This document shows positions 7,018-15,673 of a DNA stretch of 16,845 nt, one piece after another (the first letter of the stretch is position 1; every line of letters begins with the position of its first letter). The position numbers and the translations under genes are program-made. Origin of the DNA: Anaerolineaceae bacterium (lineage in GTDB: Bacteria; Chloroflexota; Anaerolineae; JAAYZQ01). The notes beneath the pieces are model-generated. The model saw only the letters and a program-made list of their open reading frames with translations. It did not search any database and was not told where the DNA came from. The stretch is from NCBI GenBank assembly GCA_012514775.1, contig JAAYZQ010000430.1:1-16845 (forward strand), written 5' to 3'.

Positions 7018-7674
7018 CTACCGGTTCAGATCCACGATCTTGCCGTTATGCATAAAGACCACACGCTCGGCGATGTTGGTCGTGCGGTCCGCGATCCGCT
7101 CCAGGTTGTGGGCCACCCACAGGAGATAGGTGGCCTGGGTGATGGTCCTGGGATCCTCGATCATGAAGACCAGGAGCTCGCGATACACCTGGTCATACAG
7201 GGCGTCGACGATGTCGTCCTGATCGCCGATGGCCCGCGCCGCCTCCACGTCGTGCCGGGCAAAGGCCTCCAGCGAGGCGGTCAACATGCGGCTGCTCTCG
7301 TCGGCCATGCGCGGGATGTCGATGAGGGGCTTGAGGAAGGGCTGGCCCGAGAGCTTGATGGCCAGGTTGGCAATGCCCTCGGTATAGTCGCCGATGCGCT
7401 CCAGCTCGGCGGCAATGTTCGAGATGGACAGGATGGCGCGCAGGTCGCTGGCCATGGGCTGCTGGGTCGCCAGGAGCACCAGGCACTTCTCGTCGATGTC
7501 GTGCTGCAGGTTGTTGATCTCGTCGTCGTAGGCAATGATCGCCCGTGCCAGGTCGGGGTCCTGCCTGGAGAGCGCATCGATGGAGCGCTGGATCGAGTCG
7601 GCAACGTGCTGCCCCATCGCCAGCAGGTCCTCCAGTAGCCCGTGGATCTGATCGTCAAAAAAGCGTCGTCCCAT
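7018..7674 (-). CDS. phoU: PhoU phosphate-uptake regulator
   Basis: Cytoplasmic regulator that in model bacteria links the Pst phosphate transporter with the PhoR sensor and restrains phosphate uptake. The 218 residues fit the family. Two three-helix PhoU repeats are seen, each with its metal-binding signature: ELERIGDYTEGIAN near 90-103 and NLERIADRTTNIAE near 190-203. The N-terminus FFDDQIHGLLEDLLAMG is typical. The start is ATG at 7674 with AGGGG 8 nt upstream. No pst, phoB or phoR gene is in the window; instead it sits between an L,D-transpeptidase-like gene (71-bp gap) and the coiled-coil gene. An orphan phoU in Chloroflexota could act with a distant Pst system. Confidence 0.95.
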   Translation of the reverse strand: MGRRFFDDQIHGLLEDLLAMGQHVADSIQRSIDALSRQDPDLARAIIAYDDEINNLQHDIDEKCLVLLATQQPMASDLRAILSISNIAAELERIGDYTEGIANLAIKLSGQPFLKPLIDIPRMADESSRMLTASLEAFARHDVEAARAIGDQDDIVDALYDQVYRELLVFMIEDPRTITQATYLLWVAHNLERIADRTTNIAERVVFMHNGKIVDLNR

Positions 7675-7745
7675 CGTCTTAACCCCTGCTCCATCGCTTG
7701 TCGCGGCCCTCCGCCGGGACAGCGGGGAGCGGATCTCTGGACCTC

Positions 7746-9260
7746 CTAGTAGTGAATGTCCACTTCCGTGCCCACTTCGGCCCAGTTATAGATAATCTGG
7801 GCTGCCTCGGTGCTGAGGATGATGCAGCCGTAGGAAGCCTTCTGGCCCAGGAGCCCGCCCCACATCACCGTGCCGTCGGGCCGGATAGGCAGGGCGTGGA
7901 TCCCGTTTTCGATGTTGCCCACGTAATAGATCCCGAGCCAGTAGGGCATGTCGAGCTGCCAGACGTCGGAATGGGCCATGGGGATCTTGTCGAGGACCTG
8001 GTAGTGGCCGGCGGCCGTGTCGCGGCCGGGCAGGCCGGTGGAGGTGAGGAACTCGTAGATGAGGGTATCGCCCTCCCAGGCGTAAAAGCGTTGCGTCGAG
8101 ATGTTGATCTCGATCCTCTTGGGCGGAAAGAGGATGTACATCACCCGGTCCAGGTGTTCCTGGGCTTGCGCGTCGTCGGGGCGCAGGGCCAGGGCGGCCT
8201 CCAGGTCCGTGCGGGCACTCTCCAGGTCGCCCTGCTCGTGCAGGGCGATGCCCCGCTCGCGGTAGGCGTCGGCCAGGAGATCGACCACCTGCCGGTCGTC
8301 GGGCGAGCGGCGATTCGCCTCCGAAAGCGCGTCGATGGCGCTCGTCCAGTCGTCGCTCCCGGCGGCCGCCGTGCCCAGCTTGCGGTAGGCCTCGGTCACG
8401 GCGGCCTCCAGGCCGGGATAGTCGGGCATGCGGTCGTGGGCCTCGGCCAGGGTCCCGGCAGCGGCCGCCCAGTCGCCGGCGGCCAGGGCGGCGGTGCCAT
8501 CCAGGTACGACCGCGTGACCTCGCGCCAGCGGAGGGCCTCGGCGTTGCCGGGAAAGAGGACCAGGGCTTCCTCGAAATGGCCCAGCGCCTCGCCTGCCTG
8601 CCCGGAAGAAACGAGGGACCGGCCGACCTGCATGTGGGTGTCGCGGGCCCGGGCGCGCACCTCGTCGTTGGTGGGATCGAGGCCCTGGACGATGGCGACG
8701 ATCTCCAGGGCGCGGCCCCAGTTTTCGGCAGCCAGGGCGGCGTCCAACTGGGGGTAGAACTGGGCGGCGACCTCGCCGGGCGTCCGGGTGGGCGTGGGCG
8801 TGGGGGCCGGCGTGGCCGTGGGCAGCAGCCGGGCGAGGCTGCTATCGACCGGGCCCCACACCAGGGCGGCGGCCAGGGCGAGGAAGGCGACCAGGACCGC
8901 CAGGGCGAGGACCCCGACATGCCAGCGGGGCCTCGCGCGCCGGGGCGCCCGCCGTTCCCCGGCCAGGGAGGGCCCCAGGCGGGCCAGCTCCGACCGGGCC
9001 CGGGCGTTGCCGGGCTCCAGGCTCACCACCCGCAGCAGGTACATCTTGCGCTCCACCGGGTCGGTGGCCAGCCGGGCCAGCTCCAGCCAGGCATCGGCGC
9101 AGGCCGGGTCGTCCTGGGCGGCGGCGCGCAGCAAGCGGCGTGCCTGCTCCACGTCGCCCTGCCGGGCGAGTACGCGAGCACCCTCCAACTGAACCTGGGC
9201 CAGATTTTTGGCATCGTTGCCCGTGCGAAAGCGGTGCAACCCCTCAGCCTGCCTTGACAT
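7746..9260 (-). CDS. Membrane-anchored TPR protein with C-terminal YkuD (L,D-transpeptidase-like) domain
   Basis: Probable cell-wall enzyme or a derivative of one. It has 504 residues from ATG 9260, 21 nt after the predicted transcription start. Residues 20-100 form a TPR-like helical region. One membrane helix spans about 113-136 after a basic stretch (RRAPRRARPR), followed by a Pro/Thr linker (147-161) typical of Chloroflexota extracellular stalks. TPR-like repeats occupy about 165-375 and the YkuD fold 381-504. The positive-inside rule puts the first TPR block in the cytoplasm and the rest outside. The catalytic motif is altered: His455 is present, but the expected S-H-G-C is S476-Y477-G478-C479, and the usual Asn or Arg after the Cys is Ile. 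The nucleophile Cys is kept, so activity is plausible but not certain. It is the first gene of the operon, driven by its own promoter. Confidence 0.9.
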   Translation of the reverse strand: MSRQAEGLHRFRTGNDAKNLAQVQLEGARVLARQGDVEQARRLLRAAAQDDPACADAWLELARLATDPVERKMYLLRVVSLEPGNARARSELARLGPSLAGERRAPRRARPRWHVGVLALAVLVAFLALAAALVWGPVDSSLARLLPTATPAPTPTPTRTPGEVAAQFYPQLDAALAAENWGRALEIVAIVQGLDPTNDEVRARARDTHMQVGRSLVSSGQAGEALGHFEEALVLFPGNAEALRWREVTRSYLDGTAALAAGDWAAAAGTLAEAHDRMPDYPGLEAAVTEAYRKLGTAAAGSDDWTSAIDALSEANRRSPDDRQVVDLLADAYRERGIALHEQGDLESARTDLEAALALRPDDAQAQEHLDRVMYILFPPKRIEINISTQRFYAWEGDTLIYEFLTSTGLPGRDTAAGHYQVLDKIPMAHSDVWQLDMPYWLGIYYVGNIENGIHALPIRPDGTVMWGGLLGQKASYGCIILSTEAAQIIYNWAEVGTEVDIHY

Positions 9261-9288
9261 CCTGCCTGGAAACACCTCCGTGGCGCCT

Positions 9289-9317
9289 ATTATAGCATCT
9301 TTCCCCCTGGTTCGCAA
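9289..9317 (-). promoter_or_regulatory. Sigma-70-type promoter for the minus-strand operon
   Basis: On the minus strand, TTGCGA (9317-9312) is followed by a 17-bp spacer and a perfect TATAAT (9294-9289). Transcription would begin around 9282, giving a leader of about 21 nt before ATG 9260. The leader contains GGAGG, although 14 nt from the ATG, which is long. Confidence 0.82.
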
Positions 9318-9326
9318 CGGTATCCC

Positions 9327-9341
9327 GGCACCTGACGTGCC
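9327..9341. promoter_or_regulatory. Inverted repeat between divergent promoters, possible operator
   Basis: GGCAC-N5-GTGCC, a perfect 5-bp dyad, lies between the two -35 boxes: 9 bp from the minus-strand one and 22 bp from the plus-strand one. The position suits a regulator binding site shared by both operons, but the repeat is short and could be chance in GC-rich DNA. Confidence 0.3.
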
Positions 9342-9363
9342 CTAGTCGCCCGCGCATACGCCT

Positions 9364-9392
9364 TTGCGATGGGGCTGAAAGTAGGGTATAAT
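9364..9392 (+). promoter_or_regulatory. Sigma-70-type promoter for the nucleotide-sugar operon
   Basis: TTGCGA (9364-9369), a 17-bp spacer and TATAAT (9387-9392). The hexamers and spacing are identical to those of the divergent promoter. Transcription would start near 9399 and leave a leader of about 85 nt before TTG 9484. Confidence 0.82.
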
Positions 9393-9430
9393 GCTTCCCG
9401 ATGGCAGGGCCGAGCCGGCTCACCTGAACA

Positions 9431-9461
9431 GTCCGAACCGGGCAAGGCGGCCGGTTCGGAC
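9431..9461 (+). promoter_or_regulatory. Strong hairpin in the 5' leader of the nucleotide-sugar operon
   Basis: A perfect 11-bp inverted repeat, GTCCGAACCGG (9431-9441) and CCGGTTCGGAC (9451-9461), encloses a 9-nt loop. It is followed by a 10-bp palindrome AGTAGCTACT (9463-9472) that abuts the Shine-Dalgarno GGAGG at 9473-9477. No U-run follows, so it is not a classical terminator. It may stabilise the mRNA or bind a regulator. Confidence 0.55.
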
Positions 9462-9472
9462 GAGTAGCTACT

Positions 9473-9477
9473 GGAGG
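9473..9477 (+). promoter_or_regulatory. Shine-Dalgarno site that fixes the TTG start of the Rmd-like gene
   Basis: GGAGG with a 6-nt spacer to TTG at 9484. It supports this TTG over the in-frame ATG at 9391, which would fall inside the -10 box. Confidence 0.8.
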
Positions 9478-9483
9478 TCGCCC

Positions 9484-11432
<1,949 letters not shown>

Positions 11433-11446
11433 ACAGGAGCGAGACG

Positions 11447-12868
11447 ATGAGCGAGATCGAATTTGGCACCGACGGCTGGCGAGGCCGTATCGCCGAGGAT
11501 TACACCTTTGACAACGTGCGCCGCTGCGCGCAGGGCTTTGCCTTCTACCTGCAACAGCAGGGCAAGGTTGGCTCCAAGGTCGTGGTGGGCCACGACCGCA
11601 GATTTGGCGGCGAGCACTTTGCCGTGGCCACGGCCAAAGTCCTGGCAGCCAACGGCTTCCAGGTGCTGCTGACCGACGGTCCGGCGCCGACGCCGGTCAT
11701 CTCTTACGCGGTAGTGGCCCAGGGAGCCTCGGCGGCCGTCAACATCACGGCCAGCCACAACCCACCCACCGACAACGGCTTCAAGGTGCGCGACGAGCAC
11801 GGCGGAGCCATCGCCCCCGAGGGGCTGCGCGAGATCGAGGAGCGCATCCCTGCCGTGTCGGGCGTGAGGCGCGTGGCGCTGAGCGACGCGCTGGAGCAGG
11901 GCACCATCCGTTACTTTGACCCGGCGCCGGCCTACCTGGAACAGCTCGCCCGGATGATCGACGTGACGCCCATCAAAGAGGCGGGCCTCACCGTGGTGGT
12001 CGACGCCATGTGGGGCAACGGCGCCGGCTGGTTTCCGCGTATCCTGGACGGCGGCAAGACCCGCGTCGTGGAGATCCACTCGGCCCGCAACCCGCTCTTC
12101 CCCGACATGGTGCGTCCCGAGCCCATCCCGCCCAACGTCGACGCCGGCCTGGCCAAGATCGTCGAGGTGGGCGCCGACGTGGGCATCATCAACGACGGTG
12201 ACGCCGACCGCGTGGGCATCGGCGACGAGCACGGCCAGTTCGTCAACCAGCTCCAGGTGTACGCCCTGCTGGCGATGTACTTTTTGGAGGTGCGGGGCGA
12301 GCGCGGCCCCATCGTCAAGACCCTGTCCACCACGTCGATGCTGGAAAAGCTGGGCAGGCTCTACAACGTGCCCGTGCACCAGACGGGGGTGGGCTTCAAG
12401 TACGTGGCGCCCAAGATGATCGAGACCGACGCCCTCATGGGCGGCGAGGAGAGTGGGGGCTATGCCTTCCGCAACCACGTGCCCGAGAGGGACGGCATCC
12501 TGGCGGGGCTCTATTTCCTGGACCTGATGGTGCGCATGGACAAGACCCCGTCGCAGCTCATCGAGCACCTCTACAGCCAGGTGGGTCCCCACCATTACGA
12601 CCGCATCGATCGCCGCTTTCCCGAGGAGCTGCGCGAGGCCACCCGGCAGCGCATCGTCGATGCCGAGCCGGCGACCATCGGCGGGCTGCCGGTGACCGGG
12701 CTGGACACCACGGACGGCTTTAAATTCCTCCTGGGCGACGACGGCTGGCTGCTCATTCGATTCTCGGGCACCGAGCCGGTGATCCGCGTCTATACCGAGA
12801 CGACCAGGGAGGACCGCGTGCAGGACATCCTGCAAGACGGCCTGCGCATCGCCGGGCTGGAGCCCTAG
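11447..12868 (+). CDS. Phosphoglucomutase/phosphomannomutase family protein
   Basis: Alpha-D-phosphohexomutase that interconverts sugar 6- and 1-phosphates. In this cluster the most useful reaction is mannose-6-P to mannose-1-P, the precursor of GDP-mannose. The 473 residues have all four family motifs: phosphoserine loop TASHNP (101-106, Ser103), Mg-binding DGDADR (250-255), sugar-specificity loop GEESGG (333-338), and phosphate-binding RFSGTEP (438-444). The start is ATG at 11447 with AGGAG 7 nt before it; an in-frame ATG at 11426 overlaps gmd and has no ribosome site. The GEESGG loop fits mannose/glucose mutases rather than phosphoglucosamine mutase, but sequence alone cannot settle the substrate. 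It lies 15 bp before the tatD-like gene. Confidence 0.93.
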   Translation: MSEIEFGTDGWRGRIAEDYTFDNVRRCAQGFAFYLQQQGKVGSKVVVGHDRRFGGEHFAVATAKVLAANGFQVLLTDGPAPTPVISYAVVAQGASAAVNITASHNPPTDNGFKVRDEHGGAIAPEGLREIEERIPAVSGVRRVALSDALEQGTIRYFDPAPAYLEQLARMIDVTPIKEAGLTVVVDAMWGNGAGWFPRILDGGKTRVVEIHSARNPLFPDMVRPEPIPPNVDAGLAKIVEVGADVGIINDGDADRVGIGDEHGQFVNQLQVYALLAMYFLEVRGERGPIVKTLSTTSMLEKLGRLYNVPVHQTGVGFKYVAPKMIETDALMGGEESGGYAFRNHVPERDGILAGLYFLDLMVRMDKTPSQLIEHLYSQVGPHHYDRIDRRFPEELREATRQRIVDAEPATIGGLPVTGLDTTDGFKFLLGDDGWLLIRFSGTEPVIRVYTETTREDRVQDILQDGLRIAGLEP

Positions 12869-12883
12869 CAGCGGAGCGCCATC

Positions 12884-13711
12884 GTGCTGATCGACACACA
12901 CGCCCACCTCGACCTGGCGCAGTTCGACGCCGATCGCCAGGCGGTTCTGGCCAGGGCCAGCGCCGCGGGGGTGGCGACCATGGTCACCGTCGGCGTCGAC
13001 CTGGCCAGCAGCCGGCGCGCGGTGGCGCTGGCCGCCGAGAACGAGGCCATCGTCGCCGCGGTGGGCGTGCATCCCCACGACGCCTCGACGCTGACGGGCG
13101 ACACGCTGGCCGCCCTGCGCCGGCTGAGCGAGGAGCCCCGGGTGGTGGCCGTGGGCGAGGTGGGCCTCGACTATTACCGGGATCGCTCGCCCCGGGACGT
13201 GCAGCGGCGCGCCTTCCAGGCCCAGCTCGCCTGGGCGGCCCGCCTCGGCAAGCCGGTCATCATCCACGACCGTGACGCCCACGACGACGTCCTGGGCATG
13301 TTGCAGGACTGGGCCGGGGGCCTGGCCGGGGGAGCCCTCGCCGGCCGGCCGGGCGTGCTCCACACCTTCTCGGGCGACCTGGCCATGGCCGAAAAGGCCA
13401 TCAGCCTGGGCTTTTACCTCGGCTTCTCGGGACCCGTGACGTATCAGAACGCGCGCCAGTTGCCGCGCATCGTGCAGGCCGTGCCCCTGGACCGCATCGT
13501 GGTCGAGACGGATTGCCCCTTCCTGCCGCCCCATCCCCATCGCGGCAAGCGGAACGAACCGAGCTACGTCCGGCTCGTGGCCGAGCGCGTGGCCGAGCTC
13601 AAGGGCATTGCCTTCGACGAGCTGGCGGCGGCAACGACGGCCAACGCCAGGCGGCTATTTCAGCTCGACGATGGAACGCCGAATGGCAAGACTGAACTGG
13701 AGAGTAGGTAG
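12884..13711 (+). CDS. tatD: TatD family metal-dependent hydrolase
   Basis: Cytoplasmic metal-dependent DNase of the amidohydrolase superfamily, associated in other bacteria with DNA repair and degradation. The 275 residues start at GTG 12884 with GGAG 7 nt upstream. Metal ligands are in place: His6 and His8 (DTHAHLD), Glu92 (VGEVGLDYY), His128 (VIIHDR), His160 (LHTFSG) and Asp210 (VETDCPFL). The last 14 residues after RRLFQL are not conserved in the family as I know it. It is embedded in a sugar-polymer operon with 15 bp before it and essentially no gap after it. This is probably a housekeeping gene carried along rather than part of glycan synthesis. Confidence 0.94.
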   Translation: MLIDTHAHLDLAQFDADRQAVLARASAAGVATMVTVGVDLASSRRAVALAAENEAIVAAVGVHPHDASTLTGDTLAALRRLSEEPRVVAVGEVGLDYYRDRSPRDVQRRAFQAQLAWAARLGKPVIIHDRDAHDDVLGMLQDWAGGLAGGALAGRPGVLHTFSGDLAMAEKAISLGFYLGFSGPVTYQNARQLPRIVQAVPLDRIVVETDCPFLPPHPHRGKRNEPSYVRLVAERVAELKGIAFDELAAATTANARRLFQLDDGTPNGKTELESR

Positions 13712-13712
13712 A

Positions 13713-14702
13713 TTGAAGACGATCCCTCTCTTGGAGCCGCTTGCGAGCGACATGGAACGGGTAGAGAGCAAACTGCGCGAGCCCGTGCATCTCTACCCAC
13801 AGTTAACGCCGATCCTGCACAGCCTTCTGGACAGCGGGGGCAAGCGACTGCGGCCGGCCCTGGCCCTGCTGGCCGGCAGTATCTTTGACGCCGACCAGGA
13901 CAAGCTGGTGGCTCTGGCCGCCGCCGTGGAGATGCTCCACACGGCGACCCTCGTCCACGACGATCTGGTGGACGGCGCCCTCGTGCGTCGCGGGAGCGAG
14001 ACCCTCAACGCCCGCTGGAGCACGGGCGCCACCGTCCTGGCCGGCGACTATCTCTTTGCCCGGGCCGCGGCGCTGGCGGCCGAGACGCGCCACGTCCGGG
14101 TCATGACCATTTTCGCCCAGACGCTGATGGTCATCTGCAGCGGCGAGCTGCGGCAGATCTTTGACCGGCATTACCTGCCGCCTCTGGATAGCGACGAAGC
14201 CTGGGAACAGGCCCTGGCGCGCTACGACGAGCGCATCTATGCCAAGACGGCTTCGCTCTTCTCGGCGGCCACCGAGGCGGCGGCCGTCCTGGGCAGTGCC
14301 GACGAGGATCAGATTCGCGCCCTGCGGGATTATGGCCAACTGCTGGGCACGGGCTTCCAGATCATCGACGACCTCCTCGATTTTCAGGGCGACGAGGCGA
14401 CCATGGGCAAGCCGGTGGGCAGCGACCTGCGGGAGGGGATCGTGACCCTGCCGGTGCTCTACTACCTGCGCGAGAACCCCGACGACCAGCGCGTTGCCAC
14501 GGTGGTGGGCAAGGGGGGAGACGACGCCCTGGTGGCCGAGGTGGTGGCCGCCATCCGCGGCTCCGAAGCGCTCACCCGGGCCAGGGAACGGGCCGACGGC
14601 TTTGTGCGGCGCAGCCAGGAAGCCCTGGCCGCCCTGCCCGAGGGCGAGCCTCGCAACCGCATGGTGGCCCTGGCCGAGTTTGCCGTTTCGCGCCGCAAAT
14701 AA
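13713..14702 (+). CDS. Long-chain polyprenyl diphosphate synthase
   Basis: Trans-prenyltransferase that extends allylic diphosphates with isopentenyl diphosphate, giving the side chain of a quinone or a polyprenyl lipid. The 329 residues assume TTG at 13713, one base after the tatD-like stop, where MKTIPLLEPLASDMERVE begins the usual first helix. ATG 13683 is an in-frame alternative that overlaps the previous gene. Motifs: GGKRLRP (42-48), first aspartate-rich DDLVD (83-87), second aspartate-rich DDLLD (219-223) and MGKPVGSDLREG (231-242). The residues 4 and 5 before the first aspartate motif are small (Thr79 and Ala78) rather than aromatic, which by the established rule for this family points to products longer than C15. 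It may serve menaquinone, or a lipid carrier for the neighbouring glycosyltransferases. Confidence 0.93.
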   Translation: MKTIPLLEPLASDMERVESKLREPVHLYPQLTPILHSLLDSGGKRLRPALALLAGSIFDADQDKLVALAAAVEMLHTATLVHDDLVDGALVRRGSETLNARWSTGATVLAGDYLFARAAALAAETRHVRVMTIFAQTLMVICSGELRQIFDRHYLPPLDSDEAWEQALARYDERIYAKTASLFSAATEAAAVLGSADEDQIRALRDYGQLLGTGFQIIDDLLDFQGDEATMGKPVGSDLREGIVTLPVLYYLRENPDDQRVATVVGKGGDDALVAEVVAAIRGSEALTRARERADGFVRRSQEALAALPEGEPRNRMVALAEFAVSRRK

Positions 14703-14722
14703 GACAGCCCCGGAGATCCGCG

Positions 14723-15673
14723 ATGGATCTGAGCGTCATCGTCGTGAGCTGGAACGTCAGCGACCTGCTGCGCCGCTGCCTCCAGTCAATCCTGAACGCG
14801 GGCGACCGCAGCGCGCATCCTCGCAGCCTGGAGATCCTGGTGGTAGACAATGCCAGCGCCGACGGGAGCGCCGCCATGGTCCAGGCCGAGTTCCCCACGG
14901 TGCGCCTCATCGCCAACGACCGGAACCGGGGCTTCACGGCGGCCAACAACCAGGGGCTGGCGGCCAGCCAGGGGCGCTACCTGTTGTTGCTCAACCCCGA
15001 CGCCGAGCTGCTGGACGGCGCCCTGGCCGAGATGGTGGGCTGCATGGAGGCCCACCCGGAGGCCGGCGTCCTCGGCCCCCAGCTCCTCTACCCCGACGGC
15101 AGCGTCCAGTCGTCTCGCCGCCGCTTCCCGACCGTGGCCACCGCCCTCGTGGAGAGCACCGTCGTCCAGGAGTGGTGGCGCGACAACCGCGTCCTGCGCC
15201 GCTACTACATGCTCGACACGCCCCCAGCCCCCGGCGAGCCCCAGCCAGTGGACTGGCTGGTGGGCGCCTGCCTGCTGGTGCGCCGCGCCGCCTACGAGCA
15301 GGTGGGCGGGCTCGACGAGGGCTTTTTCATGTACTCCGAAGAGCTGGACTGGTGCCGGCGCATCAAGGGCGCCGGCTGGCAGGTGATCTACCTGCCCACC
15401 GCCCGGGTGATCCACCACGAGGGCAAGAGCAGCGAGCAGGTGGTGCCGGCGCGGCACATCCACTTCCAGAGCAGCAAGGTGCGCTATTTCCGCAAACACC
15501 ACGGCCGGCTGACGGCCGAGCTGTTGCGGGGCTTTTTGCTGGCGACCTACCTCTACCAGGCCGCGCGCGAGGGGCTCAAGTGGCTGGTGGGGCACAAGCG
15601 CCCCCTGCGGGCCGAGCGGCTGCGGGCCTACAGGCAGGTGCTCCGCTCCGGCCTGCGAGGCGACCGGGCGTGA
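14723..15673 (+). CDS. Family 2 glycosyltransferase, rhamnosyltransferase-like
   Basis: Inverting GT-A fold transferase that moves a sugar from a nucleotide donor, likely in envelope polysaccharide or glycolipid assembly on the cytoplasmic face. The 316 residues start at ATG 14723, with GGAG 7 nt upstream. The donor-binding strand is LSVIVVSWN (3-11), followed by VVDNASADGS (40-49), NRGFTAANNQGL (68-79) and the metal-binding LLLLNPDAEL (87-96), where NPD is the DxD equivalent. The acceptor side has GACLLVRR (181-188) and FFMYSEELDWCRRI (201-214). This arrangement matches the WbbL-like rhamnosyltransferase group. A weakly hydrophobic helix occurs near 268-285. With gmd and rmd upstream, GDP-D-rhamnose is a reasonable donor, but WbbL-type enzymes often use dTDP-L-rhamnose, so the donor is open. 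Confidence 0.92.
   Translation: MDLSVIVVSWNVSDLLRRCLQSILNAGDRSAHPRSLEILVVDNASADGSAAMVQAEFPTVRLIANDRNRGFTAANNQGLAASQGRYLLLLNPDAELLDGALAEMVGCMEAHPEAGVLGPQLLYPDGSVQSSRRRFPTVATALVESTVVQEWWRDNRVLRRYYMLDTPPAPGEPQPVDWLVGACLLVRRAAYEQVGGLDEGFFMYSEELDWCRRIKGAGWQVIYLPTARVIHHEGKSSEQVVPARHIHFQSSKVRYFRKHHGRLTAELLRGFLLATYLYQAAREGLKWLVGHKRPLRAERLRAYRQVLRSGLRGDRA

Noticed and set aside
7698..9257. A 519-codon plus-strand frame opposite the YkuD/TPR gene
   Set aside because: Gly/Gln/Arg-rich product without motifs, antisense to a gene with clear domains and promoter.
9431..9461. Leader hairpin as an intrinsic terminator
   Set aside because: No U-run follows; the sequence goes straight into a palindrome and Shine-Dalgarno site.
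9391..9483. ATG 9391 as the start of the Rmd-like gene
   Set aside because: It lies within the -10 box and would add 31 residues before the conserved N-terminal strand; TTG 9484 has a well-placed GGAGG.
14494..15669. Upstream extension of the GT4 reading frame through the prenyl synthase and GT2 genes
   Set aside because: The residues before 15670 are Arg/Pro-rich frame-shadow sequence; GT4 homology begins exactly at GTG 15670, which overlaps the GT2 stop.
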